Below are positions 29,567-38,003 of a DNA stretch of 64,000 nucleotides, one piece after another. A program made the translations under genes and the position numbers. Every line of letters starts with the position of its first letter. The first letter of the stretch is position 1. Location of the stretch: positions 2,767,001-2,831,000 of the forward strand of contig NZ_CP032684.1 in NCBI RefSeq assembly GCF_003627795.1, in the 5' to 3' direction. The notes under the pieces were generated by a model. That model saw only the letters and a list, made by a program, of their open reading frames with translations. It ran no database searches and was not told the origin of the DNA. The stretch is from Rhizobium sp. CCGE531 (lineage in GTDB: Bacteria; Pseudomonadota; Alphaproteobacteria; Rhizobiales; Rhizobiaceae).

Positions 29567-30265
29567 ATGAGAGGCTTTAGAGATCGCCACATGTGCGGAG
29601 ATGGCTTTGACATCGTCGAGGCATATATCCTACGACATGGCCGAAGCCGTGAATCGCACGGCGAGCACAGGAGAGACTTCATGAGAGGCTTCAAGGGCGG
29701 CATGTTCGGCGGCGGATTCCGCACCGGACGCAAGTTCGATGCGGCCGACCTGCAGCTTATCATTCTCGCCCTGCTCTCCGAGCAGCCGCGTCACGGCTAT
29801 GAACTGATCAAGACCTTCGAGGAACGCTCCGGCGGTTTCTACGTGCCGAGCCCGGGCGTCATCTACCCTGCCCTCACCTATCTCGAAGAAACCGGCCAGG
29901 CTGAAGTCGAGGCAAGCGGCACGAAGAAGCTCTACCGCATCACGGAAAGCGGCCAGAAGCGCGTCGACGATAACAGTGAGCTGGTGGAAGTGACATTCGC
30001 CAAGCTCGCCGCAATCGGCGAGAAGATGGCCCGCGTCCGCGAGGTCTTCGACGGTGGTGACGAGGACGGCCGCGACAATCCGTTCGATCGCCATGGCGCC
30101 GGCGATGTGCATCGCGCCCGCCACCTGCTGCGCTCGGCTCTTCGCGCGAAGTTCCCGTGGAGCAAGGCCGAAGGCGCGCGCATCGCGGCAATCCTCGAGC
30201 GCGCCGCCGCCGACATCATCCGCGGCGAAACGAAAGCTGAGAGCGAGCCGAAGTCCGACGATTGA
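29567..30265 (+). CDS. PadR-family transcriptional regulator
   Basis: The winged-helix PadR domain begins at FDAADLQLIILALLSEQPRHGYELIKTF and continues with SPGVIYPALTYLEETG and KKLYRITESGQKRV. A C-terminal helical region of about 80 residues (EKMARVREVFDGG to the end) should mediate dimerisation. Two starts are credible: ATG 29567, with AAGGAGA upstream (232 residues), and ATG 29681, with AGGAGA upstream (194 residues). The second gives the more usual Met-Arg-Gly-Phe start with a Gly/Phe-rich leader. The leader between them looks like a duplication of the operator and start region. Its regulon is unknown; bacA is the divergent neighbour. Confidence 0.85.
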   Translation: MRGFRDRHMCGDGFDIVEAYILRHGRSRESHGEHRRDFMRGFKGGMFGGGFRTGRKFDAADLQLIILALLSEQPRHGYELIKTFEERSGGFYVPSPGVIYPALTYLEETGQAEVEASGTKKLYRITESGQKRVDDNSELVEVTFAKLAAIGEKMARVREVFDGGDEDGRDNPFDRHGAGDVHRARHLLRSALRAKFPWSKAEGARIAAILERAAADIIRGETKAESEPKSDD

Positions 30266-30270
30266 GCTAC

Positions 30271-30373
30271 AGCATGCCGCGCAAAAGTGCGCAGCGGTTT
30301 TGCGACAACGGCATGCGCAAAATCAAGGGCCTGAAGCGCAGGAAACGAATCTGAAAGATTCGCGACGCGCTTT
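30271..30373. repeat. interspersed mosaic palindromic repeat (copy 4)
   Basis: The outer arms AGCATGCCGCGCAAAAG/TTTTGCGACAACGGCATGC surround the shared core AAAAGTGCGCAGCGGTTTT. The distal part AATCTGAAAGATTCGCGACGCGCTTTA is nearly identical to the end of copy 1. It fills the gap between convergent padR and map. Confidence 0.75.
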
Positions 30374-30379
30374 AGGGCG

Positions 30380-31132
30380 TCACTTGTCCGGCAATGTCAG
30401 GATGATAGGCCCGTTGCGGGTGGTGATGATCGTATGCTCGTACTGGACCGTGGGCGCCTGCGGTTCGGCATAGAGCGTCCACGCATCGTCGCCCCCCTCC
30501 GCCCAGCTCGCGCCGAGCGAGAGAAACGGCTCGACGGTGAAGACCAGGCCATCATCCATGATCCGTGTCTCGTCGGGGTCTGCCCAAGTGGAAACCTCGG
30601 CGGGCTCTTCATGCAGGGAGCGTCCGATGCCGTGGCTGGCGAGATTGGCGATCAAGGTATAGCGGTTCTTCTGTGCAAAGGCGCCGACGGCCTGCCCGAT
30701 CTTTGAAAGCGGCGCGCCACTGCGCACCTGATTGAGGCCGACCCAAAGCGCTCTCTTGCCGTCGCGGCAGAGGCGCTCGATCTTGGGCTTGACCGGCGGC
30801 ACGGCAAAGGATGCACCGGTATCGGAAAAGAAGCCGTCCTTCTCGGCCGAAACGTCGAGATTGACCAGATCTCCCGCCTGGATCACGCGCGGACCGGGAA
30901 TGCCATGGGCGACTTCCTCATTGACGCTGATGCAGGTCGCGCCGGGAAACTTGTAGACCAGCTCCGGCGCCGATTGCGCGCCGGCATCCTCCAGCACCTT
31001 GCGGCCGATCGCATCCAGCTCCAGCGTCGTGATGCCCGGCTCGAGCGCGGCCGCCATGGCCTGCAACGCATTGGCGCAGATGCGGCCGATATCTTTCAGC
31101 TTGGTCAGTTCTTCTTCGGTCGAAACGATCAT
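30380..31132 (-). CDS. map: methionine aminopeptidase, type I
   Basis: The enzyme removes the initiator methionine from nascent proteins. The 250-residue protein has the pita-bread fold residues: NLDVSAEKDGFFSDTGASF supplies the two metal Asp residues, ASHGIGRSLHEEPAEVS a metal His, and the following VFTVEPF and later residues the Glu ligands. This copy has NEEVAHGIPG as in the bacterial type I family. The final helix is short. It is 260 bases from the next gene on the same strand, with a broken acetyltransferase remnant between. Confidence 0.94.
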   Translation of the reverse strand: MIVSTEEELTKLKDIGRICANALQAMAAALEPGITTLELDAIGRKVLEDAGAQSAPELVYKFPGATCISVNEEVAHGIPGPRVIQAGDLVNLDVSAEKDGFFSDTGASFAVPPVKPKIERLCRDGKRALWVGLNQVRSGAPLSKIGQAVGAFAQKNRYTLIANLASHGIGRSLHEEPAEVSTWADPDETRIMDDGLVFTVEPFLSLGASWAEGGDDAWTLYAEPQAPTVQYEHTIITTRNGPIILTLPDK

Positions 31133-31270
31133 TTACGGCTTCCAGCGCTCTCGCGCTCTGCGCAACGGTTTGGCGAGAGGCTCAAGGTCGCTTTCGCCCC
31201 TTCCTTTCGCACAGTCAATGTCTTTTTGGGCTTTCTGCCAGATAGCGCGACTTTCGGATTCCGAAAGAGG

Positions 31271-31411
31271 TCAGGAGCGCGGATCGTCCGACAATAATGC
31301 CCCCCACTCATGATCGCGCCAGACGCCGCCGATCTTCAGATATTTGGCTGAGAATCCTTCCTCGTGGAAGCCGAGCAGCGCGATCGAGGGGTCGTTGCGG
31401 CAGCAAATCGA
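31271..31411 (-). pseudogene. remnant of a RimJ-type GNAT acetyltransferase (C-terminus)
   Basis: Reading the minus strand from 31411 gives NDPSIALLGFHEEGFSAKYL, then KIGGVWRDHEWGALL and a stop at 31271. This is the C-terminal signature of ribosomal-protein N-acetyltransferases (N-x-x-S..LLE..GF.EEG..A.RYLKI.G.W.DH). The piece has no start, lacks the acetyl-CoA-binding core, and appears to have lost a few residues between SIALL and GFHEEG. About 47 codons remain. Confidence 0.65.
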
Positions 31412-31419
31412 GTCCGAAA

Positions 31420-31848
31420 TCAAAAGCTTCGATCAATGAGCGGAATCATTTTGCGAACCGCTTCATAGCGAAGATAAAGTCCGCCCCAGGCGATCACGCC
31501 GAGATAGACGCCGAACAGCAGATGCGAGAAGATCGGGCTACCAATCCGCAGGTGCGTCGCGATTGCGCCGCCGAGCAGGCCCGTCAACAGGATTGCGCCG
31601 AGAACGGAAGTCCTCGGGATCGCATAGAGAATGGCACAGCCGAGCGTGATGACGCCGAGAAGCCGCGCAAGCGCCGGATCGGCGGAATAGCCAAGATCCG
31701 CCATCGTCTCCGTGACGACAGGAAGCGGGACGAGCTTGATCACGCCATCGAACAGCAGGAAGGCAATGACCAGCCCGCTAAGGATCGTGCCTGCCACGCG
31801 CTGTGCCCGCGTTACCGAAGGCATGGATGAATCGACTGCATAAGACAT
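31420..31848 (-). CDS. DoxX-like four-helix membrane protein
   Basis: This 142-residue inner-membrane protein has four predicted helices. The pattern ILSGLVIAFLLFDGVIKL in helix 1 and the DLGYSADPALARLLGVITLG segment before helix 2 are typical of the DoxX-like family seen beside ECF sigma factors. Its biochemical role is unknown; related proteins are linked to redox stress. It is the last gene of a four-gene minus-strand unit (34077 to 31420), 30 bases after the SRPBCC gene. Confidence 0.85.
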   Translation of the reverse strand: MSYAVDSSMPSVTRAQRVAGTILSGLVIAFLLFDGVIKLVPLPVVTETMADLGYSADPALARLLGVITLGCAILYAIPRTSVLGAILLTGLLGGAIATHLRIGSPIFSHLLFGVYLGVIAWGGLYLRYEAVRKMIPLIDRSF

Positions 31849-31878
31849 GTTCGTATCCCCCGGAATTGAATAGGAAAT

Positions 31879-32349
31879 TCAGATCTTGGCTGCCAGCGCG
31901 GCAAGTTGATCGGCGCCCTGGGCCCATCCCTGATGGAATCCCATTTTCTCATGCGCTTGCCGATCCTCGGCCGACCAGTGCAGAACCGTGGCCGTGTAGC
32001 GCGTCTTGCCGCCGCCAAGATCGTCGAGCTGGATCGTCACCACCATGAAGGGCTTGGCCGACGGCACCCAGGCGCTGGTGAAAGCATCGGTGAAGACGAT
32101 CCGCTCATTGGGAACAACTTCCAGATAAACGCCGTTGCCCGGGTAATCCTCGCCTTCCGGGCTGCGCATGGTGACCGAGCTCGAGCCGCCCGCGCGAACG
32201 TCGATCTTGGCGGCGGACACCGTCCACGGCTGCGGCGCGAACCATTGCTTCAACAACTCCTCCTCCGTCCAGCAGCGGAAGATCTTCTCGCGCGGAGCGT
32301 CGATAATGCGGGCCAACGACAGCTCGTGGCGTTGGGTTTGCTCGGTCAT
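31879..32349 (-). CDS. SRPBCC/AHSA1-type START-like domain protein
   Basis: This 156-residue protein is an activator-of-Hsp90-homologue-1-like (SRPBCC) domain. It shows the early RIIDAPREKIFRCWTEEELLKQWF motif, cut here, then a GEDYPGNGVYLEVVPNERIVFTD strand pair and a final helix with AHEKMGFHQGWAQGADQLAA. These cytoplasmic hydrophobic-pocket proteins often accompany ECF sigma genes, with unknown ligands. The ATG at 32349 is chosen for GAGGAAGAGG just upstream. It is about 100 bases downstream of the sigma factor gene on the same strand. Confidence 0.86.
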   Translation of the reverse strand: MTEQTQRHELSLARIIDAPREKIFRCWTEEELLKQWFAPQPWTVSAAKIDVRAGGSSSVTMRSPEGEDYPGNGVYLEVVPNERIVFTDAFTSAWVPSAKPFMVVTIQLDDLGGGKTRYTATVLHWSAEDRQAHEKMGFHQGWAQGADQLAALAAKI

Positions 32350-32449
32350 GGTCCTCTTCCTCTTTCCAGTTTGACGCGGCCTGCGCGGCCTATACTCTAA
32401 CGACGTTCGTAGCCGTCGTTTCTCGACAATGCAGAAGCAAATTTTCCGA

Positions 32450-33706
32450 TTATTTTGCAACCGCAAGAGCATCCGCGCTCAGACGATCGAGCTGATGGCG
32501 GATATGGGCTGCCTCGGCGGGCGAGCGGGCAAGCGCGATGGCCCTGTCGAAGGCGACGCGCGCCTCCTGTGAGCGGCCCAGCTGCGCAAGCAGGCCGCCC
32601 CTTACGCCGTGAAAGTAGAAATAGCTGTCGAGCTGCGCTTCCAGCGCCGCAATCAGCGCCAGAGCCGCCTCCGCTCCCTTCAGTTTGGAAAGCGCGACCG
32701 AACGATTGAGCGTGACGACCGGAGATGGCGCCAGCCTCTCCAGCATCTGATAGAGAAGGTCGATCTCTTCCCAGTCCGTATCGACGGCACGCTTTGCCCT
32801 GGAATGCAGCGCCGCGATCGCGGCCTGCACCTGATAGGGGCCGGGCTGGCGATGGCGGATCGCCTTGTCGAGCAGCGCCAGCGCCTCGCCGATCAGCGTC
32901 CGGTCCCAAAGCGACCGGTCCTGATCTTCCAGAAGAATGATCTGTCCATCCGCATCGAAACGTGCCTCCTTGCGCGATTGCTGCAAGAGCATCAGCGCCA
33001 GCAACGCCATGGTCTCCGGCTCGGAGGGAAAGATCCGCAAAAGCAGCCGCCCAAGTCGGATCGCTTCGTCGGCGAAGGCAGCTGCCTCGCGATGCGTTCC
33101 GCCCGCGGAATAGCCTTCGTTGTAGATGAGATAGATCATGGCGCTGACGAGCGCCAATCGCTCGCTACGCTCGACCGCACCCGGCGTCTCGAAAGCAACG
33201 CCGGCGGCAGCGACACGCGCTTTCGCCCGGGTAATGCGCTGCTCCATCGCGCTGTCGCTGACGAGGAAGGCGCGGGCGATCTGCTGTACCGAAAGTCCGG
33301 AAACGATGCGCAGGGCCAGGGCGATCTGCTGCGTTGCAGGCAGATCCGGATGGCAGCAGATGAACAGTAGCCTGAGAATATCGTCGCGATATCCGGAGCC
33401 ATCGAGCCGTTCGGCCAGGTCGCTCTCCGCATCGCTCGTATCGGAGATCGCCTCCTCGTCGGGCAGGCTCTGCAATTTCGCCTGCTTGCGCACGGTATCG
33501 ATGCCGCTGTTGCGGCCGACGAAGATCAGCCAGGCAATGGGATCGCGCGGCGGCCCCTTGTCGGGCCAGGTCTTCAAGGCCCTGAGGCAGGCCTCCTGAA
33601 AGGCCTCCTCGGCAATATCGAGATTGCGGAAATAGCGCAGCAGCGCACCCAGCACCTGCGGCCGGGCATTGGTGAGCGCGATGTCGATCCAGGCAATATC
33701 CGTCAT
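32450..33706 (-). CDS. ECF sigma factor with C-terminal TPR domain (ECF42 type)
   Basis: This 418-residue sigma factor has a sigma-2 region (RNLDIAEEAFQEACLRALKTWP, split here), a sigma-4 region (ISGLSVQQIARAFLVS-like residues near 130-160), and a long C-terminal helical domain with TPR-like repeats. This architecture, next to a DGPF/YCII protein, defines group ECF42. No classical anti-sigma factor is present; in this group the C-terminal extension is thought to control activity. It overlaps the upstream DGPF gene by four bases (ATGA). The stress or signal it answers is unknown. Confidence 0.9.
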   Translation of the reverse strand: MTDIAWIDIALTNARPQVLGALLRYFRNLDIAEEAFQEACLRALKTWPDKGPPRDPIAWLIFVGRNSGIDTVRKQAKLQSLPDEEAISDTSDAESDLAERLDGSGYRDDILRLLFICCHPDLPATQQIALALRIVSGLSVQQIARAFLVSDSAMEQRITRAKARVAAAGVAFETPGAVERSERLALVSAMIYLIYNEGYSAGGTHREAAAFADEAIRLGRLLLRIFPSEPETMALLALMLLQQSRKEARFDADGQIILLEDQDRSLWDRTLIGEALALLDKAIRHRQPGPYQVQAAIAALHSRAKRAVDTDWEEIDLLYQMLERLAPSPVVTLNRSVALSKLKGAEAALALIAALEAQLDSYFYFHGVRGGLLAQLGRSQEARVAFDRAIALARSPAEAAHIRHQLDRLSADALAVAK

Positions 33707-34077
33707 GTGGCAACCGCTCCCGGCCGGAAGACGTAAAGCGGGCGGATTTCATAGGAGCCGACGCCGGGATTGGCCGCGGCAAGTTCCTTCGAAAAACCAA
33801 TGGCTTCGTCGAGGGTTTCGAAATCGACCACATAGAAGCCGAGTAACTGCTCCTTCGTTTCCGCAAAGGGGCCATCGATGACGATCGGCTCGTTCCTGCC
33901 CTTGCGCAAGGTCGTTGCCGCCGTCGTCGGCATCAGTCGCGCCACCGGGCCGAGCTTGCCGGCCTCTCTGAGCGGCTCCTGCACGGCGATCAGCCGCGCC
34001 ATGGTTGCCTCCTCCTGCTCCTTCGACCAGGCGAATACTGTATCTTCGTCGTTGTAGCATAGGATTGCGTAAAGCAT
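33703..34077 (-). CDS. YCII-related DGPF-motif protein
   Basis: This 124-residue protein has a ferredoxin-like YCII fold with the family's DGPF motif (VIDGPFAETKEQLLGFYVVD) and the N-terminal MLYAILCYNDEDTVFAWS. These proteins are the conserved neighbours of ECF42 sigma factors and may bind a small molecule or modulate the sigma factor, though no activity is proven. It is the first gene of the unit and overlaps the sigma gene by four bases, so the two are translationally coupled. Confidence 0.9.
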   Translation of the reverse strand: MLYAILCYNDEDTVFAWSKEQEEATMARLIAVQEPLREAGKLGPVARLMPTTAATTLRKGRNEPIVIDGPFAETKEQLLGFYVVDFETLDEAIGFSKELAAANPGVGSYEIRPLYVFRPGAVAT

Positions 34078-34158
34078 GACTATTCCCTTCTCCCTTTAAA
34101 GACGAAGGAATATCATCTGCACCGACAGGCTGCGTCAAAAAAATATTGTAGCTGGCGG

Positions 34159-34374
34159 TCAAACGTTGCCGCGCCAGATCACCAACATTCCGGCCTTCGG
34201 GTCGAGTTCTGCTACGGCCCTGATGAAAACGCTCGCCGGGCTATCGCCGTGCCCAAGCGGCAAGCCGCCGAGAACCGGCACGTTCAGCTCGGCCAGATGC
34301 TCACGCAGGATATCGATCACCGAATAACGACGATCGAACTCGAAATCTGTAAATTGGCCGATGGCGAGTGATTC
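34159..34374 (-). pseudogene. remnant of an S66 LD-carboxypeptidase-like gene (C-terminus)
   Basis: The minus-strand frame reads LAIGQFTDFEFDRRYSVIDI, then LREHLAELNVPVLGGLPLGHG and ends MLVIWRGNV-stop at 34159. The pattern GxFT...VIDILREHL..L.VPVLGGLPLGHG is that of the C-terminal domain of LdcA/MccF peptidases. An in-frame TAG lies just before it, no start codon or catalytic Ser domain is present, and about 71 codons remain. The family call is from memory of the motif and moderate. Confidence 0.5.
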
Positions 34375-34433
34375 CTACCGCGATCTTCGCACGGAATAAC
34401 GATCGGCGTCAGCCACTGACCGCTGGTGAGCCT

Positions 34434-35255
34434 TTAGCTCAATGATGGATTGACGACAGCAGCGTTTATCGGCGTAGGCCGTTTGGCCCTGGCATCGGGC
34501 TCCACTGCTCGCCCGCCCTTCGCCTTGCCCGTCCACAGCGGCAGACCGACGGATTGCGAAACGCCTGGATCCGACGTGAACACCGGATAGCCCTGTTCGA
34601 CAAGCCGTTCGAGAACCTCGCGGTCCTTGCGCACGTGCAGTCGGACCAGGTTTTCCGTGTTGTAGACATGCCCGCCGGAATCGGGGTTGATGCCGGTGAT
34701 GATGACTTCGGTTGCGCCGTTATAGAGCGCGAATAGGACGGCGTTGATGCCGTTGGAGCATTTGTCGTCGGCGCCGAGCTCGCTGCACTTGACCCCACCG
34801 ACCCGGTCCAGCAGCGCCATGCGCTTGTAGCGATCGACGATTTCAAGCCTCTCGTAGTTGTAGTTGAACGACTTCAGCCCGTCTTCCAGCCGCTGAAGCT
34901 CTTTCCGCCACAGCAGTACATAGAGCATCTTCGTCCGCTCGCCGTTCAGAACGCGGCGCACCTCGATGGCATTGGTGTTGGTGCCTTCGATCTGGTTGAA
35001 CTGAACGAGCGTCACATCGGGCGCCTCGATCCCCCAGCCCTTCGTCACCGTCTGCGATCCGTTGATGGTGATGACCTTGAAGCTCTCGTCGAAATCCGCC
35101 GGCTTGTGCGAGACCGGCGCCGAGCCGACGACGAGAACAGGCCCATCGAACCGCTTCGCCAGGATAGGCGGCTTCGGCCTGGTCAGATGATACTTGATCT
35201 GCCTGTAGATATGCTTCTTCAGTTCGGTAAATTGAGCGGCCATTATTCGCTTCAT
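34434..35255 (-). CDS. hypothetical protein, possible glycan-modifying enzyme
   Basis: I do not recognise this 273-residue protein with certainty. After a basic N-terminal segment (HIYRQIKYHLTRPK), a Rossmann-like strand-loop GPVLVVGSAPVSHKPADFDE is followed by FKVITINGSQTV. A later strand reads EVIITGINPDSGGHVYN. The arrangement of a glycine-rich nucleotide loop, an NGS motif and a GINP motif recalls sialyltransferase-like (GT42/DUF115) proteins, but this is weak. There is no signal peptide or membrane helix. Start choice is open between 35255 and an ATG four codons later. Confidence 0.75.
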   Translation of the reverse strand: MKRIMAAQFTELKKHIYRQIKYHLTRPKPPILAKRFDGPVLVVGSAPVSHKPADFDESFKVITINGSQTVTKGWGIEAPDVTLVQFNQIEGTNTNAIEVRRVLNGERTKMLYVLLWRKELQRLEDGLKSFNYNYERLEIVDRYKRMALLDRVGGVKCSELGADDKCSNGINAVLFALYNGATEVIITGINPDSGGHVYNTENLVRLHVRKDREVLERLVEQGYPVFTSDPGVSQSVGLPLWTGKAKGGRAVEPDARAKRPTPINAAVVNPSLS

Positions 35256-35421
35256 CGTCTCCCAAGAAGGCGCCGGTCCCTGAAGGGCTCTATCCGGCGA
35301 ATGCGGCCCGGAATCCCTCCCCGAACCGCGAATAAGGCGAGTATCGCTGCACGCTCTTATATAAGCAAAATAAAGAAATCTTACACGATATAACCTAGGG
35401 TGAGCGGCCGATAAGTGCCGA

Positions 35422-36924
35422 TCACCCCTGCCGTGTGCTCAAGGTACGAGAGACCGCATTCTTCCAACCTTTAAGCTTCGCATTCCGGGTCTTGGCGTCC
35501 ATGTCAGGCTCGAATCGCTTGTCTCGCGCCCAGGCTTGCGCAAAGCCGGCGCGATCCGGCCAGACACCGGCGCGGCTGCCAGCAAGCCAGGCGGCACCAA
35601 GGGCGGTCGTTTCGAGAATCGTGGGCCGGTCGACCGGCGCATCCAGCAGATCGGCAAGCCGCTGCATCGTCCAGTCGGAAGCGACCATGCCGCCATCGAC
35701 GCGCAGAACCGTGTGCTGCCCGTTGCCGTTGCGCCAATCCCTGTGCATCGCATCCAGAAGGTCGCGCGACTGATAGCAGACGGCCTCCAGCGCCGCCCGG
35801 ACGATTTCCTCAGGTCCGGTATTGCGCGTGAGCCCGAAGATCGCGCCGCGTGCATCCGGATCCCAATAAGGTGCGCCAAGGCCGGTGAAGGCCGGCACGA
35901 GATAAACCTCCTGCAGCGGATCGGCCTTTGCGGCCAGCTCGCCGGAATCGGAAGCGCGCTTGATCGCTTTCAGCCCATCGCGCAGCCACTGCACCGCGGC
36001 GCCCGCGATGAAGATCGATCCCTCAAGCGCATAGGTCGTCTCGCCGTTCAACCGGTAGGCGATGGTGGTCAGCAGGCGGTTCTTCGAGCGCACCATGTCC
36101 GCGCCGGTATTGAGCAGCGCGAAGCAGCCGGTGCCGTAGGTGGATTTCATCATGCCGCGCTCGAAGCAGGCCTGGCCGATCGTCGCCGCCTGCTGATCGC
36201 CGGCAACGCCAAGAATCGGGATTTGGGCGCCGAAATGCGCAGTGTCGGTCACGCCGAAATCGGCGGCGCAATCCTTCACTTCAGGCAGCATCGCCGGGGG
36301 GACGCGCAGAATATCCAGCAGCTCCTCGTCCCATTCGTTGGCGCCGATATTGTACATCAGCGTCCGCGAGGCGTTGGTGGCATCGGTGAGGAAGCTCTTG
36401 CCGCCGGTCAGCCGCCAGATCAGGAACGTATCGACGGTGCCGAAGCAGAGGCCGCCCTTGGCGGCGCGGGCACGGGCGCCCTTCACATTGGTCAGCAGCC
36501 AGGAGAGCTTGGTGCCGGAAAAATAGGGATCGAGCAGCAGGCCGGTACGGCTGGTGAAGAGCTTTTCCAGATCTTGACGCTTCAGTTTCTCGCAATAGCC
36601 CGCCGTGCGGCGATCCTGCCAGACGATGGCATTGTGGATCGGCTTGCCCGTCTCGCGATCCCAGACGACGACGGTCTCGCGCTGGTTGGTGATGCCGAGT
36701 GCTGCAATATCCTTGGCGGTAATGCCGGCGGCCTCGATCGCCTTGCGGACGGTGATGAGGACGGAGGACCAGATCTCTTCCGGATCGTGCTCGACCCAGC
36801 CGGGCTTCGGATAATACTGGGTGAATTCCTTTTGCCCGACACCGGCAACCTTCATCTTGCCGTCGAAAACGATAGCCCGCGTCGACGTCGTCCCCTGATC
36901 GATCGCCAAGACATAACCGCTCAT
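35422..36924 (-). CDS. glpK: glycerol kinase
   Basis: The enzyme phosphorylates glycerol to sn-glycerol 3-phosphate, the entry step of glycerol catabolism. The 500-residue FGGY kinase has the N-terminal [18 protein letters not shown] phosphate loop, [10 protein letters not shown] and the FGGY signatures [12 protein letters not shown] and [18 protein letters not shown] residues in the C-terminal half, ending with an ATPase segment [12 protein letters not shown]. The ATG at 36924 has GGGAGGA upstream; a 41-codon upstream extension in the frame is not homologous. No glpF or glpD is next to it. Confidence 0.95.
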   Translation of the reverse strand: MSGYVLAIDQGTTSTRAIVFDGKMKVAGVGQKEFTQYYPKPGWVEHDPEEIWSSVLITVRKAIEAAGITAKDIAALGITNQRETVVVWDRETGKPIHNAIVWQDRRTAGYCEKLKRQDLEKLFTSRTGLLLDPYFSGTKLSWLLTNVKGARARAAKGGLCFGTVDTFLIWRLTGGKSFLTDATNASRTLMYNIGANEWDEELLDILRVPPAMLPEVKDCAADFGVTDTAHFGAQIPILGVAGDQQAATIGQACFERGMMKSTYGTGCFALLNTGADMVRSKNRLLTTIAYRLNGETTYALEGSIFIAGAAVQWLRDGLKAIKRASDSGELAAKADPLQEVYLVPAFTGLGAPYWDPDARGAIFGLTRNTGPEEIVRAALEAVCYQSRDLLDAMHRDWRNGNGQHTVLRVDGGMVASDWTMQRLADLLDAPVDRPTILETTALGAAWLAGSRAGVWPDRAGFAQAWARDKRFEPDMDAKTRNAKLKGWKNAVSRTLSTRQG

Positions 36925-37158
36925 GCGTTCCTCCCGCCTATTGCATCCCGAAACAACAGATACGCGAGCAAAACGAATGTGAAAAGAAAGCAAAACGAAA
37001 TTTTTCGCTGAAGGATGCGCTTTCCTGTTCAGGGCATCGTGGATCAAGGTGCCGCAAAGGAGACTGGCAGCAATGCGATTGCCATGTCCGCCTGTTTGGG
37101 ACTAGGCTCAGTCCGTTTTGCATTGCAGCAGGAAGCTGCGCTGTCCAAGGAGAAGATC

Positions 37159-37935
37159 ATGGCAAGAACAGTTGTCGTCACCGGTTCCACGAGCGGTATC
37201 GGCCTCGCCATCGCGACCGCCTTCGCCGCCAAGGGCGATGACGTCGTCATCAACGGCTTCGGAAAGCCCGAGGAAATCGACGCGATCAAGACCAAGCTCG
37301 AAGCCTCCGGCGGCGGCAAAGTGATCTATCATCCGGCCGACATGACGAAGCCCGCCGAGATCGCCGATCTGATCGCGACCGCCAACTCCACCTTCGGCAG
37401 CGTCGATGTCCTCGTCAACAATGCCGGCGTCCAGCATGTCGAGAAGATCGAGGACTTCCCGATCGAGAAGTGGGACCAGATCATCGCGATCAACCTCTCC
37501 AGCTCCTTCCACACCATCCGCGCCGCCATTCCGCTGATGAAGGCCAGGAAATACGGCCGCATCATCAACATCGCCTCGGCACATGGCCTGGTCGCCTCGC
37601 CCTTCAAATCCGCCTATGTCGCGGCAAAACATGGTATATTGGGCCTGACCAAGACGGCGGCACTCGAGCTTGCCGAATTCGGCGTCACGGTAAACGCCAT
37701 TTGCCCCGGCTATGTCCTGACCCCGCTTGTCGAAAAGCAGATTCCGGATACGGCCAAGGCCCGAGGCATGACCGAGGAGCAGGTCAAGAACGAAGTTATC
37801 CTCAAGGCCCAGCCCACGCACGAATTCGTCAAGGCCGAGGAGATCGGCGCCCTGTCGCTCTACCTTGCAAGCGACGAGGCACGCCAGGTGACCGGCACGC
37901 ATGTCTCGATTGACGGTGGCTGGACCGCGGAATAA
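37159..37935 (+). CDS. bdhA: D-3-hydroxybutyrate dehydrogenase
   Basis: This NAD-dependent short-chain dehydrogenase oxidises D-3-hydroxybutyrate to acetoacetate in poly-hydroxybutyrate turnover. The 258-residue protein has the cofactor loop VTGSTSGIGLAIA (about 7-19), NNAG, and the catalytic Ser-Tyr-Lys in NIASAHGLVASPFKSAYVAAKHG; the C-terminus is IDGGWTAE. The start has AAGGAGAAG 4 bases upstream. It precedes xdhA and xdhB, the same order as the bdhA-xdhA2-xdhB2 operon reported for S. meliloti, which supports the assignment over other SDRs. Confidence 0.93.
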   Translation: MARTVVVTGSTSGIGLAIATAFAAKGDDVVINGFGKPEEIDAIKTKLEASGGGKVIYHPADMTKPAEIADLIATANSTFGSVDVLVNNAGVQHVEKIEDFPIEKWDQIIAINLSSSFHTIRAAIPLMKARKYGRIINIASAHGLVASPFKSAYVAAKHGILGLTKTAALELAEFGVTVNAICPGYVLTPLVEKQIPDTAKARGMTEEQVKNEVILKAQPTHEFVKAEEIGALSLYLASDEARQVTGTHVSIDGGWTAE

Positions 37936-37948
37936 CCATAGACGGTTA

Positions 37949-37976
37949 GGGCCGGATCCGTGCGCGCATCCGGCCC
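37949..37976 (+). terminator. intercistronic hairpin between bdhA and xdhA
   Basis: GGGCCGGAT (37949-37957) pairs with ATCCGGCCC (37968-37976) around a 10-base loop. No T run follows, so it is probably a partial terminator or RNA-processing hairpin inside the operon. Confidence 0.5.
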
Positions 37977-38003
37977 GGTCAAGAAACAATAAACGGGAAC
38001 GAC

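Noticed and set aside
35536..37011. 491-codon open frame on the plus strand
   Set aside because: It is antisense to glpK and has a low-complexity, Arg/Gly/Ala-rich composition with no motif.
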